The notes beneath the pieces are model-generated. The model did not search any database. It had not been told where the DNA came from and saw only the letters and a program-made list of their open reading frames with translations. The position numbers and the translations under genes were made by a program. Of a stretch of DNA of 15,657 nt, positions 7,711-13,600 are shown piece after piece. Source of the DNA: Betaproteobacteria bacterium (GTDB taxonomy: Bacteria; Pseudomonadota; Gammaproteobacteria; Burkholderiales; Usitatibacteraceae); the NCBI GenBank assembly GCA_025362705.1, contig JANYFH010000354.1:1-15657 (forward strand), given 5' to 3'. Position 1 is the stretch's first letter; each line of letters starts with the position of its first letter.

Positions 7711-9300
7711 ATGTCATCACAATTTCAAAACGCTATAGCCGTCGCGCCGCACGCTGCTGCTGCTGAAGCAGCCGTGCATATTCTCAAAGAAGGCGGCAAT
7801 GCCATCGAAGCGATGGTCGCTGCGGCCGCGACCATCGCGGTGGTGTATCCGCACATGACGGCAATTGGCGGCGATGCTTTTTGGCTGATTCACGAGCCGG
7901 GAAAATCGCCTATCGCCATTGATGCCTGTGGCGCAAGTGCTGCGGCAGCAACGCTCGATTTTTATCGTCAGCAGGGCGTTAGCGCGATTCCAATTCGCGG
8001 GCCGCTCGCTGCCAACACCGTTGCAGGCACTATTTCCGGATGGGACGCCGCACTCGAAGTTTCAAAGAGTTGGCGCGGCAAGATGCCATTGGCGATGTTG
8101 ATGGCGGATGCAATTGGGCGTGCACGCGAAGGCATCACGGTCACCAACAGCCAGTATCGAAGTACCGAGTCCAAGCGCATCGAACTGAGTTCGCAAGCGG
8201 GCTTCGTTGAAACTTTTCTGGTGAACAACACCGCACCCGAAGCAGGTTCACGCTTCGCGATGCCGCGCCTCGCAAATACGCTGGAATATCTTGCCAAGGC
8301 TGGGTTGCAGGACTTTTATCGCGGCGATATTTCGCAGAGTATCGCCAAAGATCTCGTCGATGTTGGCAGTCCGGTTTCACGTGACGACCTGGTAAAACAT
8401 CAGGCGCTATACCGCGAACCGCTGACCGTAAGACACTCGCTTGGCACACTCTACAACATGACTCCGCCGACACAGGGCGTTGTGTCGCTTTTGATTCTCG
8501 CAATGCTCGACAAAATCGGCTTGAAAGGCCTCGATCCGCTGGGCGCCGAATACGTGCACCTCTGCGTGGAAACCACCAAGCAAGCGTTTGCGATCCGCGA
8601 CAAATATGTGACCGATCCTGCTCATATGACAGTGCATCCGCAATCATTGCTCGACGACGATATCGTGTCCACACTCGCGGCCAAGATCAGGCGCGACCGT
8701 GCCGCTCCCTGGGGCAAAAACGCCACGCCCGGCGACACGATATGGATGGGTGTCATCGACAAGGAAGGTCGTGCGGTGTCGTTCATCCAATCGATTTATC
8801 ACGAGTTCGGCTCCGGCATCGTGCTCAAGGAATCCGGTGTCAACTGGCAGAACCGCGGCGCAAGCTTTTCACTTGACCCGAAGGCGTTGCTGGTCATCAA
8901 ACCCGGCAAGAAGCCTTTCCACACACTCAATCCTGCACTGGTCTTATTCAACGATGGCCGCGTGATGCCCTACGGCACCATGGGTGGCGATGGTCAGCCG
9001 CAGACGCAATGCGCGGTGTTCACACGCATCGCCAATTTTGGCATGAGCCCGCAGGACGCGATCACAGCACCGCGCTGGTTGCTGGGGCGGACGTGGGGCA
9101 ATCCGTCGGATACGTTGAAGCTGGAATCGCGGTTTGACTCGTCGGTATTTGAAGGCCTGCACGCGCGCGGCCATGAAGTTGAGTCGCTTGGCGAATTCGA
9201 TGAAAGCGTCGGGCATGCGGGGGCGCTGATTCGCGCGAAGGATGGCGCACTCACGGGCGGTTTTGATCCACGCAGCGATGGAGCTGTCATAGGGTATTGA
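7711..9300 (+). CDS. Gamma-glutamyltransferase-family Ntn-hydrolase (YwrD/HpxW-like)
   Basis: A 529-residue member of the gamma-glutamyltranspeptidase family. The large-subunit part (about 1-342) opens with the family's HAAAAEAAVHILKEGGNA and AIGGDAF segments. The small subunit should begin at T343 in GDTIWMGVIDKEGRAVSF, where these proenzymes cut themselves and use the new N-terminal Thr as nucleophile. Downstream landmarks include LNPALVLFNDGRVMPYGTMGGDGQPQ (split here only by name) around 411-433, covering the TMGGDGQPQ glycine-rich loop. There is no signal peptide, so it should be cytoplasmic, unlike classical periplasmic GGT. That fits the YwrD-like branch, which also contains the oxamate amidohydrolase HpxW; substrate could be a gamma-glutamyl compound or a small amide. 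The neighbouring genes do not decide it. Start: the ATG at 7711 is the only in-frame choice nearby and has a weak ribosome site. Confidence 0.85.
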   Translation: MSSQFQNAIAVAPHAAAAEAAVHILKEGGNAIEAMVAAAATIAVVYPHMTAIGGDAFWLIHEPGKSPIAIDACGASAAAATLDFYRQQGVSAIPIRGPLAANTVAGTISGWDAALEVSKSWRGKMPLAMLMADAIGRAREGITVTNSQYRSTESKRIELSSQAGFVETFLVNNTAPEAGSRFAMPRLANTLEYLAKAGLQDFYRGDISQSIAKDLVDVGSPVSRDDLVKHQALYREPLTVRHSLGTLYNMTPPTQGVVSLLILAMLDKIGLKGLDPLGAEYVHLCVETTKQAFAIRDKYVTDPAHMTVHPQSLLDDDIVSTLAAKIRRDRAAPWGKNATPGDTIWMGVIDKEGRAVSFIQSIYHEFGSGIVLKESGVNWQNRGASFSLDPKALLVIKPGKKPFHTLNPALVLFNDGRVMPYGTMGGDGQPQTQCAVFTRIANFGMSPQDAITAPRWLLGRTWGNPSDTLKLESRFDSSVFEGLHARGHEVESLGEFDESVGHAGALIRAKDGALTGGFDPRSDGAVIGY

Positions 9301-9364
9301 AATAAAACACCAGCACTGGCGCGGCTTTCTGGTCGAAAGGGCGATGAAATGCCCGTCAATGCTG
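9299..9364 (+). repeat. Dispersed hairpin repeat, copy A
   Basis: The stretch 9299-9332 (GAAATA, then AAACACC, then AGCACTGGCGCGGCTTTCTG) matches, nearly base for base, the minus strand at 12374-12339, with about three gap positions in the A-rich start, one mismatch and one inserted G. The element also folds on itself: CCAGCA at 9310-9315 pairs with TGCTGG at 9359-9364, and the stem continues imperfectly inward to GGGC/GCCC at 9339-9342 and 9351-9354. It begins right at the stop codon of the GGT-family gene. It is not followed by a T-run, so it is more like a REP-type intergenic repeat than a terminator. Confidence 0.6.
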
Positions 9365-9419
9365 GAGTTAACGTAATTTTGGCCGAAGGAAAATTCAACA
9401 AACGTCTAAGGAAATGAAA

Positions 9420-9782
9420 ATGACACATCAATTAACCAGAGACGAATTTGAAGCGCTCGAACAGGTAAACAAGGCACCGAAATCCACCAAGCCCAGCGCC
9501 TGTATTGCCCGAAATGCGAAGCATCTCGTCGGCATCAAATACCTTAGCTCGAAAAAAGATGGCAGCTACGCGCTAACCGAAAAAGGCACGGAGGCGCTGT
9601 TTATCAAGAATTGCATTGTCGGCCTGCGCTCACTCGCAACGGATACCAATACAAAACTTGATGTTGAGGTGGCGACTTTCCTTGGCAGAAAAGGGCATAT
9701 CGTCGCGAGCGCAGCATCGGGTAGTTACGAGATCACGCCGAAAGGGCGCGAATGCCTCGACGACATTGCTGCCAACCCTTAG
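9420..9782 (+). CDS. Hypothetical protein with two tandem winged-helix-like halves
   Basis: A 120-residue soluble protein of no family I recognise. It looks internally duplicated: the first half ends in IKYLSSKKDGSYALTEKGTEAL (about 38-60) and the second in GHIVASAASGSYEITPKGRECL (about 92-113), sharing GSYxxTxKGxExL. A beta-hairpin followed by a T-x-K-G helix cap is typical of the wing and last helix of MarR/PadR-like winged-helix folds, so a small DNA- or protein-binding factor is possible but unproven. There is no membrane segment or signal peptide. AAGGA at 9408-9412 is well spaced for the ATG at 9420; the ATG two codons earlier (9414) is too close to it. The gene is flanked by copy A of the hairpin repeat upstream and by a palindrome that overlaps its stop codon, and stands alone. 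Confidence 0.7.
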   Translation: MTHQLTRDEFEALEQVNKAPKSTKPSACIARNAKHLVGIKYLSSKKDGSYALTEKGTEALFIKNCIVGLRSLATDTNTKLDVEVATFLGRKGHIVASAASGSYEITPKGRECLDDIAANP

Positions 9783-9796
9783 TGTCACGACACTAG
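9780..9796. repeat. Short palindrome overlapping a TAG stop codon
   Basis: TAGTGTC at 9780-9786 and GACACTA at 9789-9795 are exact inverted copies around AC. The first TAG is the stop codon of the 9420-9782 gene. On the minus strand, CTAGTGTCGTGACA (9796-9783) is identical for 14 bases to the minus strand at 12403-12390, again at a TAG stop, and resembles the CTAGTGT ends of the 5561-5726 element. A 14-base match within 15 kb can arise by chance, so the relation is tentative. Confidence 0.45.
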
Positions 9797-9828
9797 CGCT
9801 GAAAATTGTGCGAGCAGATTGGCGGCGC

Positions 9829-9861
9829 AAAAAAACGGCGAACAATGATCCGCCGTTTTTT
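9829..9861. terminator. Bidirectional intrinsic terminator
   Basis: AAAAAACGGCG at 9830-9840 pairs with CGCCGTTTTTT at 9851-9861 around a 10-base loop. The A-run on one side and the T-run on the other make it work in both directions. It lies between the plus-strand gene ending at 9782 and the minus-strand GlsB-like gene ending at 9882, exactly where a shared terminator is expected. Confidence 0.85.
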
Positions 9862-9881
9862 ATCTATCGCAAACGGGTCGC

Positions 9882-10136
9882 CTATTTACCCAGAAATCGC
9901 CAGGCGAGCAGCAAGACTACCGCGCCGAGGATCGACATGAAAAACCCGGCGGCATGAAAGCTTGATCCGTCGGCAGGCTTGCTGAACAGGCGGCTGATTG
10001 CGCCACCGACAAAAGAGCCTGCAATTCCCAGCACACCAGTCATCAAGAGCCCCATCTGGTCGGCACCTGGCAAAACAAAGCGGGCAATCAGGCCGGCAAC
10101 GATACCGACGATCAACATCCACAAATAATGCAACAT
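9882..10136 (-). CDS. GlsB/YeaQ/YmgE-family (transglycosylase-associated) small membrane protein
   Basis: An 84-residue, very hydrophobic protein with the family signature: an N-terminal helix LWMLIVGIVAGLIARFVLPG, a Gly-rich second helix LLMTGVLGIAGSFVGGAISRL, and a third helix FFMSILGAVVLLLAWRFLG after the short polar loop SKPADGSSFHA. Length and three-helix layout are typical of the family. These proteins sit in the inner membrane and are often induced by stress or stationary phase; their biochemical role is not settled. A strong ribosome site, AGGAGG at 10150-10145, lies 8 bases before the ATG. The gene follows dctM on the same strand after 157 bp, but its good ribosome site and the hairpin between them suggest independent expression. 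Confidence 0.9.
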   Translation of the reverse strand: MLHYLWMLIVGIVAGLIARFVLPGADQMGLLMTGVLGIAGSFVGGAISRLFSKPADGSSFHAAGFFMSILGAVVLLLAWRFLGK

Positions 10137-10230
10137 GGTTTGTTCCTCCTATGGTTAATGTTCCAGTGTCGCATAGCTGCAGACAGAAAAGTTGAACGCG
10201 GTAAATTTTCCACATTCAAGAAACAAATTT

Positions 10231-10278
10231 GCCTTCCCGTTGTACTGAAATTACGGGACCCGAGCGGACCTGGAAGGC
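10231..10278 (-). terminator. Imperfect hairpin downstream of dctM
   Basis: GCCTTCC at 10231-10237 pairs with GGAAGGC at 10272-10278, and the overlapping inner CCCGT (10236-10240) can pair with ACGGG (10253-10257). On the minus strand the stem is followed by AAATTTGTTT, a poor T-tract. It lies 16 bases after the dctM stop and may end that transcript. Confidence 0.35.
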
Positions 10279-10293
10279 AAGATCGTGCCGCAG

Positions 10294-11775
10294 TTATTTT
10301 TCGTTGGAGGCCGGTTTCTTGTCTTCCGTTTCCTGATTCTGGTTTAGTTGTCGGCTGAGCATCTCGCTTGCATCCGCATCCGGCACAGAAATGTTCAATG
10401 GCGAAGCGGATGGGACCGAATCTTCGCGCCAGAGAATCTGCGGAAATGCGAGCACGACAGCCAAAACGACGATCTGCGCGGCAAGATAGGGCGCTAATGC
10501 ACGAATCAACTTCGACGTGTCCAGTGATTGGTGGGTGAGATTGCGCACCATCATCACTGCATATCCAAATGGGGGAACGGTGAAGCTCATTTGCAAAATG
10601 AGCAAGGTGAGAACTGCGACCCATACGGCGTCAGGCACCTGCACCAGTAGCGGTGGCAATAGCAATGGAATAACCACAAAAATCATTTCAAATGCGTCGA
10701 GCACGAACGCGCAGAGCGCAAGCGCACTCAGAACGATACTGATGAGCAGCCACTGGTTATCGCCGAGCCCCTTGAGTCCGGCAGCAATCCAGCGATCCGT
10801 ACCGAACGCGCGCACGATGAGCGTGAACACGGTTGCGGCCAGCAACAGCGCGAACAGCGCGCCAGTGACGGCCATGGTGTCGTGCAATACTTCGCCCCAG
10901 ATTTCGCGTGAGAACGCACGACTGATCAATCCATAAATTACTAACGCGACGCCACCGGTTGCGGCCGCTTCAACGGCATAAAGGCGGCCGAGTGCGACGG
11001 CGGCGAGCAGCGTGGCGATGAATGCAGTGGTTGAAAGCGCAACGATGATGTCAATGCGTGAGACCGTTGAAGCAGGCGCACTGATATGCGGCGCGCGCCG
11101 ATGCACCAACCACGTCACAAGCGCGCACAGGGCCAGCAACATCGCGGCCGGAATCATTGCACCGTGGAAGACATCCTGCGTGTTGATGATGCGCATTGAA
11201 GTCGTCATGGACGCGCTCACACCAGTGAAATTGATCGCCTCGGTATGCGCGCGCAGCATGGCATCGCCCAGAAGAATGAGTACGAGAGACGGCGGGATCA
11301 CCACACCAAGCGTGCTGGAAATACACGTGAGCGCAGCACTTTGCGCCACACTGGTGCCGCCCGCAACGAGCCTGGGTTGGACGATACGCGAGAGCATCGC
11401 CGCACTCGCACCAGCAGAGCCATTCATCGGCGCCAGCAACACACTGAGCGCCAGCCCCGCCAGCGGTCGGCCTGCAGGCGTGCGGCGCATGCCGCGCGAG
11501 AAGACACGAAACACGGTATCGGCCAATGGCAGACGATGCAACAGCGCACCCATGAACACGTACAGCGGCAGCGCCTGCAATAGATCATGCTCCAGCAGGC
11601 CGATCACCCGCGAGGGCAGCGCGGTCAATAGTGCGGCGGGAAACACGTCAAACGCAGCGCCTGCACTCGCGAACAGCATCGCGACACCGATCAGCACAAT
11701 CCACGAGGGCAAACCAGTACTGATCATCACGGCAGCTACCGCCAACAACATGAACAGACCGGCGCTCTCCATCAT
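10294..11775 (-). CDS. dctM: TRAP transporter large permease subunit (DctM)
   Basis: A 493-residue integral membrane protein of the DctM family, the large subunit of tripartite ATP-independent periplasmic transporters, which use the sodium or proton gradient to import organic acids and related solutes. It is built of about a dozen hydrophobic helices, with family landmarks LAPMNGSAGASAAMLSRI (about 115-132), a TLGVVIPPSLVLILLGD loop, and the second-half counterpart LQMSFTVPPFGYAVMM. The insert around 183-215 and the length fit the mannitol/chloroaromatic-type subgroup. A polar C-terminal tail of about 45 residues (Asn/Gln/Glu-rich, ending KKPASNEK) is an extension. The frame is open to 11862, but the ATG at 11775 overlaps the dctQ stop as ATGA, the usual coupled arrangement, so that start is used. 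No dctP binding-protein gene is adjacent. Confidence 0.92.
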   Translation of the reverse strand: MMESAGLFMLLAVAAVMISTGLPSWIVLIGVAMLFASAGAAFDVFPAALLTALPSRVIGLLEHDLLQALPLYVFMGALLHRLPLADTVFRVFSRGMRRTPAGRPLAGLALSVLLAPMNGSAGASAAMLSRIVQPRLVAGGTSVAQSAALTCISSTLGVVIPPSLVLILLGDAMLRAHTEAINFTGVSASMTTSMRIINTQDVFHGAMIPAAMLLALCALVTWLVHRRAPHISAPASTVSRIDIIVALSTTAFIATLLAAVALGRLYAVEAAATGGVALVIYGLISRAFSREIWGEVLHDTMAVTGALFALLLAATVFTLIVRAFGTDRWIAAGLKGLGDNQWLLISIVLSALALCAFVLDAFEMIFVVIPLLLPPLLVQVPDAVWVAVLTLLILQMSFTVPPFGYAVMMVRNLTHQSLDTSKLIRALAPYLAAQIVVLAVVLAFPQILWREDSVPSASPLNISVPDADASEMLSRQLNQNQETEDKKPASNEK

Positions 11776-12266
11776 TGATGTGTGGAATCGGTCAGTGCAT
11801 CGAGGATCGCCTGCAACAGCACCAATGCCGCGAGGACACCGAAGGCGAGTTTGATCAGCCAATAGCCGGGATTGAACGTTTCCGGGAAACTCTCAAACAT
11901 CATTATTGATTGCGTGATGGACGACGCGGACGCATAGAGCAAATAGGATGACCACGGGATCAATACCAACGCCGATGCGATGCGTTGAAGTCGTGCGCGT
12001 GTCGCAGGCGCAAACCGGCGCGCCACGCTATCGGCCGCGAGGTGCGAGCGGTGTCGGGTCGCATAGGTGATGGCAAGCGTCACATAGAATGCGAACAGGA
12101 TTTGCGCAAAATCGTTTGCTTCTCGCGAATAGCGACCGAGCGCGTCGCGCAGCGGCCATTGCAGGAAGAGCAGTAAGGAAAGCGGTACGACCAGCACGAG
12201 ACCCGCGCGGGTGATGATATTGAGCAGGCTATCCAGCACGCGTAACACAGGTGGTGCATGGCGCAT
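11772..12266 (-). CDS. dctQ: TRAP transporter small permease subunit (DctQ)
   Basis: A 164-residue membrane protein with four predicted helices (about 17-38, 52-70, 94-114 and 133-157), the layout of DctQ subunits. The region FAFYVTLAITYATRHRSHLAADSV between helices two and three is a good match to the family's amphipathic turn with basic and His residues. It pairs with DctM in the inner membrane; the two genes are translationally coupled through an ATGA overlap. A Shine-Dalgarno-like GAGG lies 9 to 10 bases before the ATG at 12266. Upstream on this strand is a repeat-bearing gap and no solute-binding protein, so the ligand specificity of the transporter cannot be inferred here. Confidence 0.9.
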   Translation of the reverse strand: MRHAPPVLRVLDSLLNIITRAGLVLVVPLSLLLFLQWPLRDALGRYSREANDFAQILFAFYVTLAITYATRHRSHLAADSVARRFAPATRARLQRIASALVLIPWSSYLLYASASSITQSIMMFESFPETFNPGYWLIKLAFGVLAALVLLQAILDALTDSTHQ

Positions 12267-12307
12267 GCGTGACTACCTCAATACGAGGATGCGAAGTTGT
12301 AAATTGA

Positions 12308-12374
12308 GCACCGGCGCGGTATCTGGAAGCATTTCTGCCCAGAAAGCGCGCCAGTGCTTGTGTTTCTCTATTTC
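12308..12374 (-). repeat. Dispersed hairpin repeat, copy B
   Basis: Minus strand 12374-12339 (GAAATAGAGAAACACAAG then CACTGGCGCGCTTTCTGG) matches copy A at 9299-9332. The segment 12308-12357 folds as an imperfect hairpin: GCACCGGCGCGGTATCTGG at 12308-12326 against the inverted CCAGAAAGCGCGCCAGTGC at 12339-12357, with mismatches at three positions. It lies between the dctQ start (12266) and the end of the glycine-zipper gene (12400), that is, in the presumed dctQ upstream region. Two copies with conserved hairpin form in 15 kb suggest a family repeated across the genome. Confidence 0.6.
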
Positions 12375-12389
12375 GAACTGGTTTTGCTA

Positions 12390-12403
12390 TGTCACGACAC
12401 TAG
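12390..12403 (-). repeat. CTAGTGTCGTGACA motif at the stop codon of the glycine-zipper gene
   Basis: On the minus strand the gene ends TAC TAG and runs straight into TGTCGTGACATAGCAAAAC. The 14 bases 12403-12390 equal those at 9796-9783. The longer run CTAGTGT-GTG--A--GCAAA is also shared, with gaps, by both ends of the 5561-5726 element (CTAGTGTAGTGCTACGCAAA), so this may be a degenerate solo end of that family. Suggestive only. Confidence 0.4.
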
Positions 12404-12876
12404 TATCTGCCACGATGATCATAGTGATCATGCCGCGGCGGCGCGTAGTACCCGTGACGTGGCGACGCGTAACGTCCAACATAGATCGGTGCACGATATC
12501 CTGCATAAACTACCGGATAGCTTTCGTACACCGGCGCATCGACATAAACGACCCGCTGTGGTGCGTACGTAGCCTCGTAACGCGGCTCATAGTAAGGCTG
12601 GTAGGACGCTTGCGGCGCATAGTAAACCGGTGCAGGTTCGTAGCGCCCGTAATCGCGTTCATAGCGCACCTGACCGCGACGATCGTAGTAGTTTTCTGAG
12701 GAACTACCGACAACGGCACCGAGGATCGCACCGGCGACCGCGCCATGCGCGCCGCCAAAGTAACTGCCGACCAGCGCACCATCGACCGCACCAATCACGG
12801 CGCGATCCGCCGCCTGGGCTTCGATGCTGATGAAGGCTCCGGCTGACAACAGGATAGCAATCGCAAACTTTTTCAT
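12400..12876 (-). CDS. Exported glycine-zipper protein with Tyr/Pro-rich tail
   Basis: A 158-residue protein with a Sec signal peptide (MKKFAIAILLSAGAFISIEAQA, cleavage predicted after AQA at 22). A glycine-zipper segment follows at about 26-57 (VIGAVDGALVGSYFGGAHGA, then VAGAILGAVVG), with the Gly-xxx-Gly spacing that lets helices pack or insert in membranes. From about 60 to the end the chain is low-complexity, with about 23 Tyr in 98 residues and many Pro and Arg, and four His near the C-terminus (RHDHYDHRGRY). It probably resides in the periplasm or on the outer membrane. Similar glycine-zipper proteins are common and mostly uncharacterised. A good ribosome site, AAAAGGAG at 12890-12883, lies 6 bases before the ATG. 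The stop codon is part of the repeated CTAGTGTC motif. It stands alone between dctQ and a long non-coding gap. Confidence 0.8.
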   Translation of the reverse strand: MKKFAIAILLSAGAFISIEAQAADRAVIGAVDGALVGSYFGGAHGAVAGAILGAVVGSSSENYYDRRGQVRYERDYGRYEPAPVYYAPQASYQPYYEPRYEATYAPQRVVYVDAPVYESYPVVYAGYRAPIYVGRYASPRHGYYAPPRHDHYDHRGRY

Positions 12877-13234
12877 GGTTCACTCCTTTTGTAGGAAACC
12901 CGGGTGGGCTTGACGATTGTATGCCTCATTGGCCCGAGCCTGCTTGTACGTACACAACGCGCGAAACGGGCGTGCGGATGACTTGGTACCGGAATCCCGC
13001 CCATCCCGCCGCAAATGGCACTTCCGGGCGACAGAAAACGCGGATTTTGGCGGGCGTCGGCGCGCATCTGGACGCAAACATGGGTCAAAAAACCCGGAAA
13101 TTGACGTTTCAGACACCTTTTTTCGCGTCTTGTCGCAAACCGTTTGAGACCTCATGCATAGCGCCGTAAAGTTCGGACATCAACAACGCAAGACCCACCA
13201 CCCACCACCGACCACCGACCCCAAGGAGCTACAC
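12877..13234. promoter_or_regulatory. 358-bp intergenic region between divergent exported-protein genes
   Basis: It separates the minus-strand glycine-zipper gene from the plus-strand TonB-box mini-protein. Long frames are open on both strands here (for instance 12917-13147 plus and 12880-13155 minus), but they lack ribosome sites, overlap one another and give arginine-rich, unstructured translations, so I do not call them genes. Just before the mini-protein gene the sequence becomes A/C-rich, with CCACC and CCGACCA repeats at 13197-13221, which would make an unstructured leader. TTGACG occurs at 13101-13106 without a matching -10. Confidence 0.5.
13144..13172 (+). promoter_or_regulatory. Candidate sigma-70-type promoter for the TonB-box mini-protein
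   Basis: TTGAGA at 13144-13149 (five of six to the -35 consensus) lies 17 bases before TAAAGT at 13167-13172 (four of six to the -10). That would give a leader of about 55 bases ending in the AAGGAG ribosome site at 13223-13228. Spacing is ideal, but such matches are common by chance. Confidence 0.3.
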
Positions 13235-13471
13235 ATGAAAACAGCATTCAACAACAGTAACAAAGACAACGTTGGCATTGCCACCATTCTCGCCGTCAGC
13301 CTGTTCGCCATCGCAAGCGGCCTGTTTGTCAGCAATCCAGCTGTCGCTAACCACGCAACACCTGTAGTTGTCCAGAAAATGGACACCATCGTCGTCACTG
13401 CCCCACGCGCTCCCGATGTGACGCTCGAAACTATCGTCGTTACCGCTTCGCGCAACATCAGCCAATCATAA
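13235..13471 (+). CDS. Small exported protein with two tandem TonB-box-like motifs
   Basis: A 78-residue protein. An unusually long polar start (MKTAFNNSNKDNVG) precedes a hydrophobic segment at about 15-33 and a plausible signal-peptidase site after AVA at 36-38, leaving a mature chain of about 40 residues. That chain contains DTIVVTAPR (50-58) and ETIVVTASR (65-73), 15 residues apart. Both look like the TonB box of outer-membrane receptors, for example DTLVVTA in BtuB, DTIVVTA in FepA and ETMVVTA in CirA. There is no plug or barrel, and a stop follows directly, with a strong terminator 70 bases on, so this is a complete gene rather than an obvious truncated receptor. The start is set by AAGGAG at 13223-13228, six bases before the ATG; the frame is open to 13154 but that start lacks a ribosome site. 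Function is unknown; binding TonB in the periplasm is an inference. Confidence 0.75.
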   Translation: MKTAFNNSNKDNVGIATILAVSLFAIASGLFVSNPAVANHATPVVVQKMDTIVVTAPRAPDVTLETIVVTASRNISQS

Positions 13472-13520
13472 TCGCGCACCTTGCGAGGTCGGACAAAACG
13501 GTGAGGTAATTGCAGTACGC

Positions 13521-13540
13521 GCACAGCGCAATATCTGTGC
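13521..13540 (+). other. Small hairpin upstream of the bidirectional terminator
   Basis: GCACAG at 13521-13526 pairs exactly with CTGTGC at 13535-13540 around an 8-base loop. It is in the 3' region of the mini-protein transcript, immediately before the main terminator. It may simply add to 3'-end stability. Confidence 0.4.
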
Positions 13541-13542
13541 GA

Positions 13543-13582
13543 CAAAACAAAACGGCGGACTTCGGTCCGCCGTTTTGTTTTG
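13543..13582. terminator. Perfect 18-bp bidirectional terminator with a TTCG tetraloop
   Basis: Bases 13543-13560 pair with 13565-13582 without a mismatch around TTCG. The stem core is CGGCGGAC/GTCCGCCG, flanked by A-rich and T-rich arms (AAAACAAAA / TTTTGTTTT) that supply the T-tract in either direction. It lies between the converging mini-protein gene (ending at 13471) and the S9 peptidase gene (ending at 13601), and serves both. Confidence 0.92.
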
Positions 13583-13600
13583 CATGTCAATGATAGCGAC

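Noticed and set aside
8141..8674. 177-codon minus-strand frame inside the GGT-family gene
   Set aside because: It is antisense to a gene with clear domain matches, and its translation is Arg/Cys-rich and unlike any protein family.
9299..9796. Integron cassette (attC sites around the 9420 gene)
   Set aside because: The flanking repeats lack the GTTRRRY/RYYYAAC core pairs, and no integrase is present.
11012..11854. 280-codon plus-strand frame antisense to dctM
   Set aside because: Long antisense frames are common opposite hydrophobic GC-rich genes; the translation is Ala/Ser/Thr/Arg-rich with no recognisable domain.
11776..11862. Longer DctM start at 11862
   Set aside because: It would overlap dctQ by 91 bases with a non-hydrophobic leader; the ATGA overlap at 11775-11772 is the normal arrangement.
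12917..13147. Possible small gene in the gap before the TonB-box mini-protein
   Set aside because: Frames are open on both strands, without ribosome sites, and the translations are Arg-rich with no structure; this looks like chance openness in GC-rich DNA.
13197..13221. CCACC-type short repeats as a possible CRISPR or tandem array
   Set aside because: Only a few imperfect units of about 5-8 bases, with no spacers; more likely an unstructured leader.
13154..13234. Longer N-terminus for the TonB-box mini-protein
   Set aside because: The ATG at 13154 has no Shine-Dalgarno and would bury the signal segment behind a Pro/His-rich stretch; AAGGAG sits correctly for the ATG at 13235.
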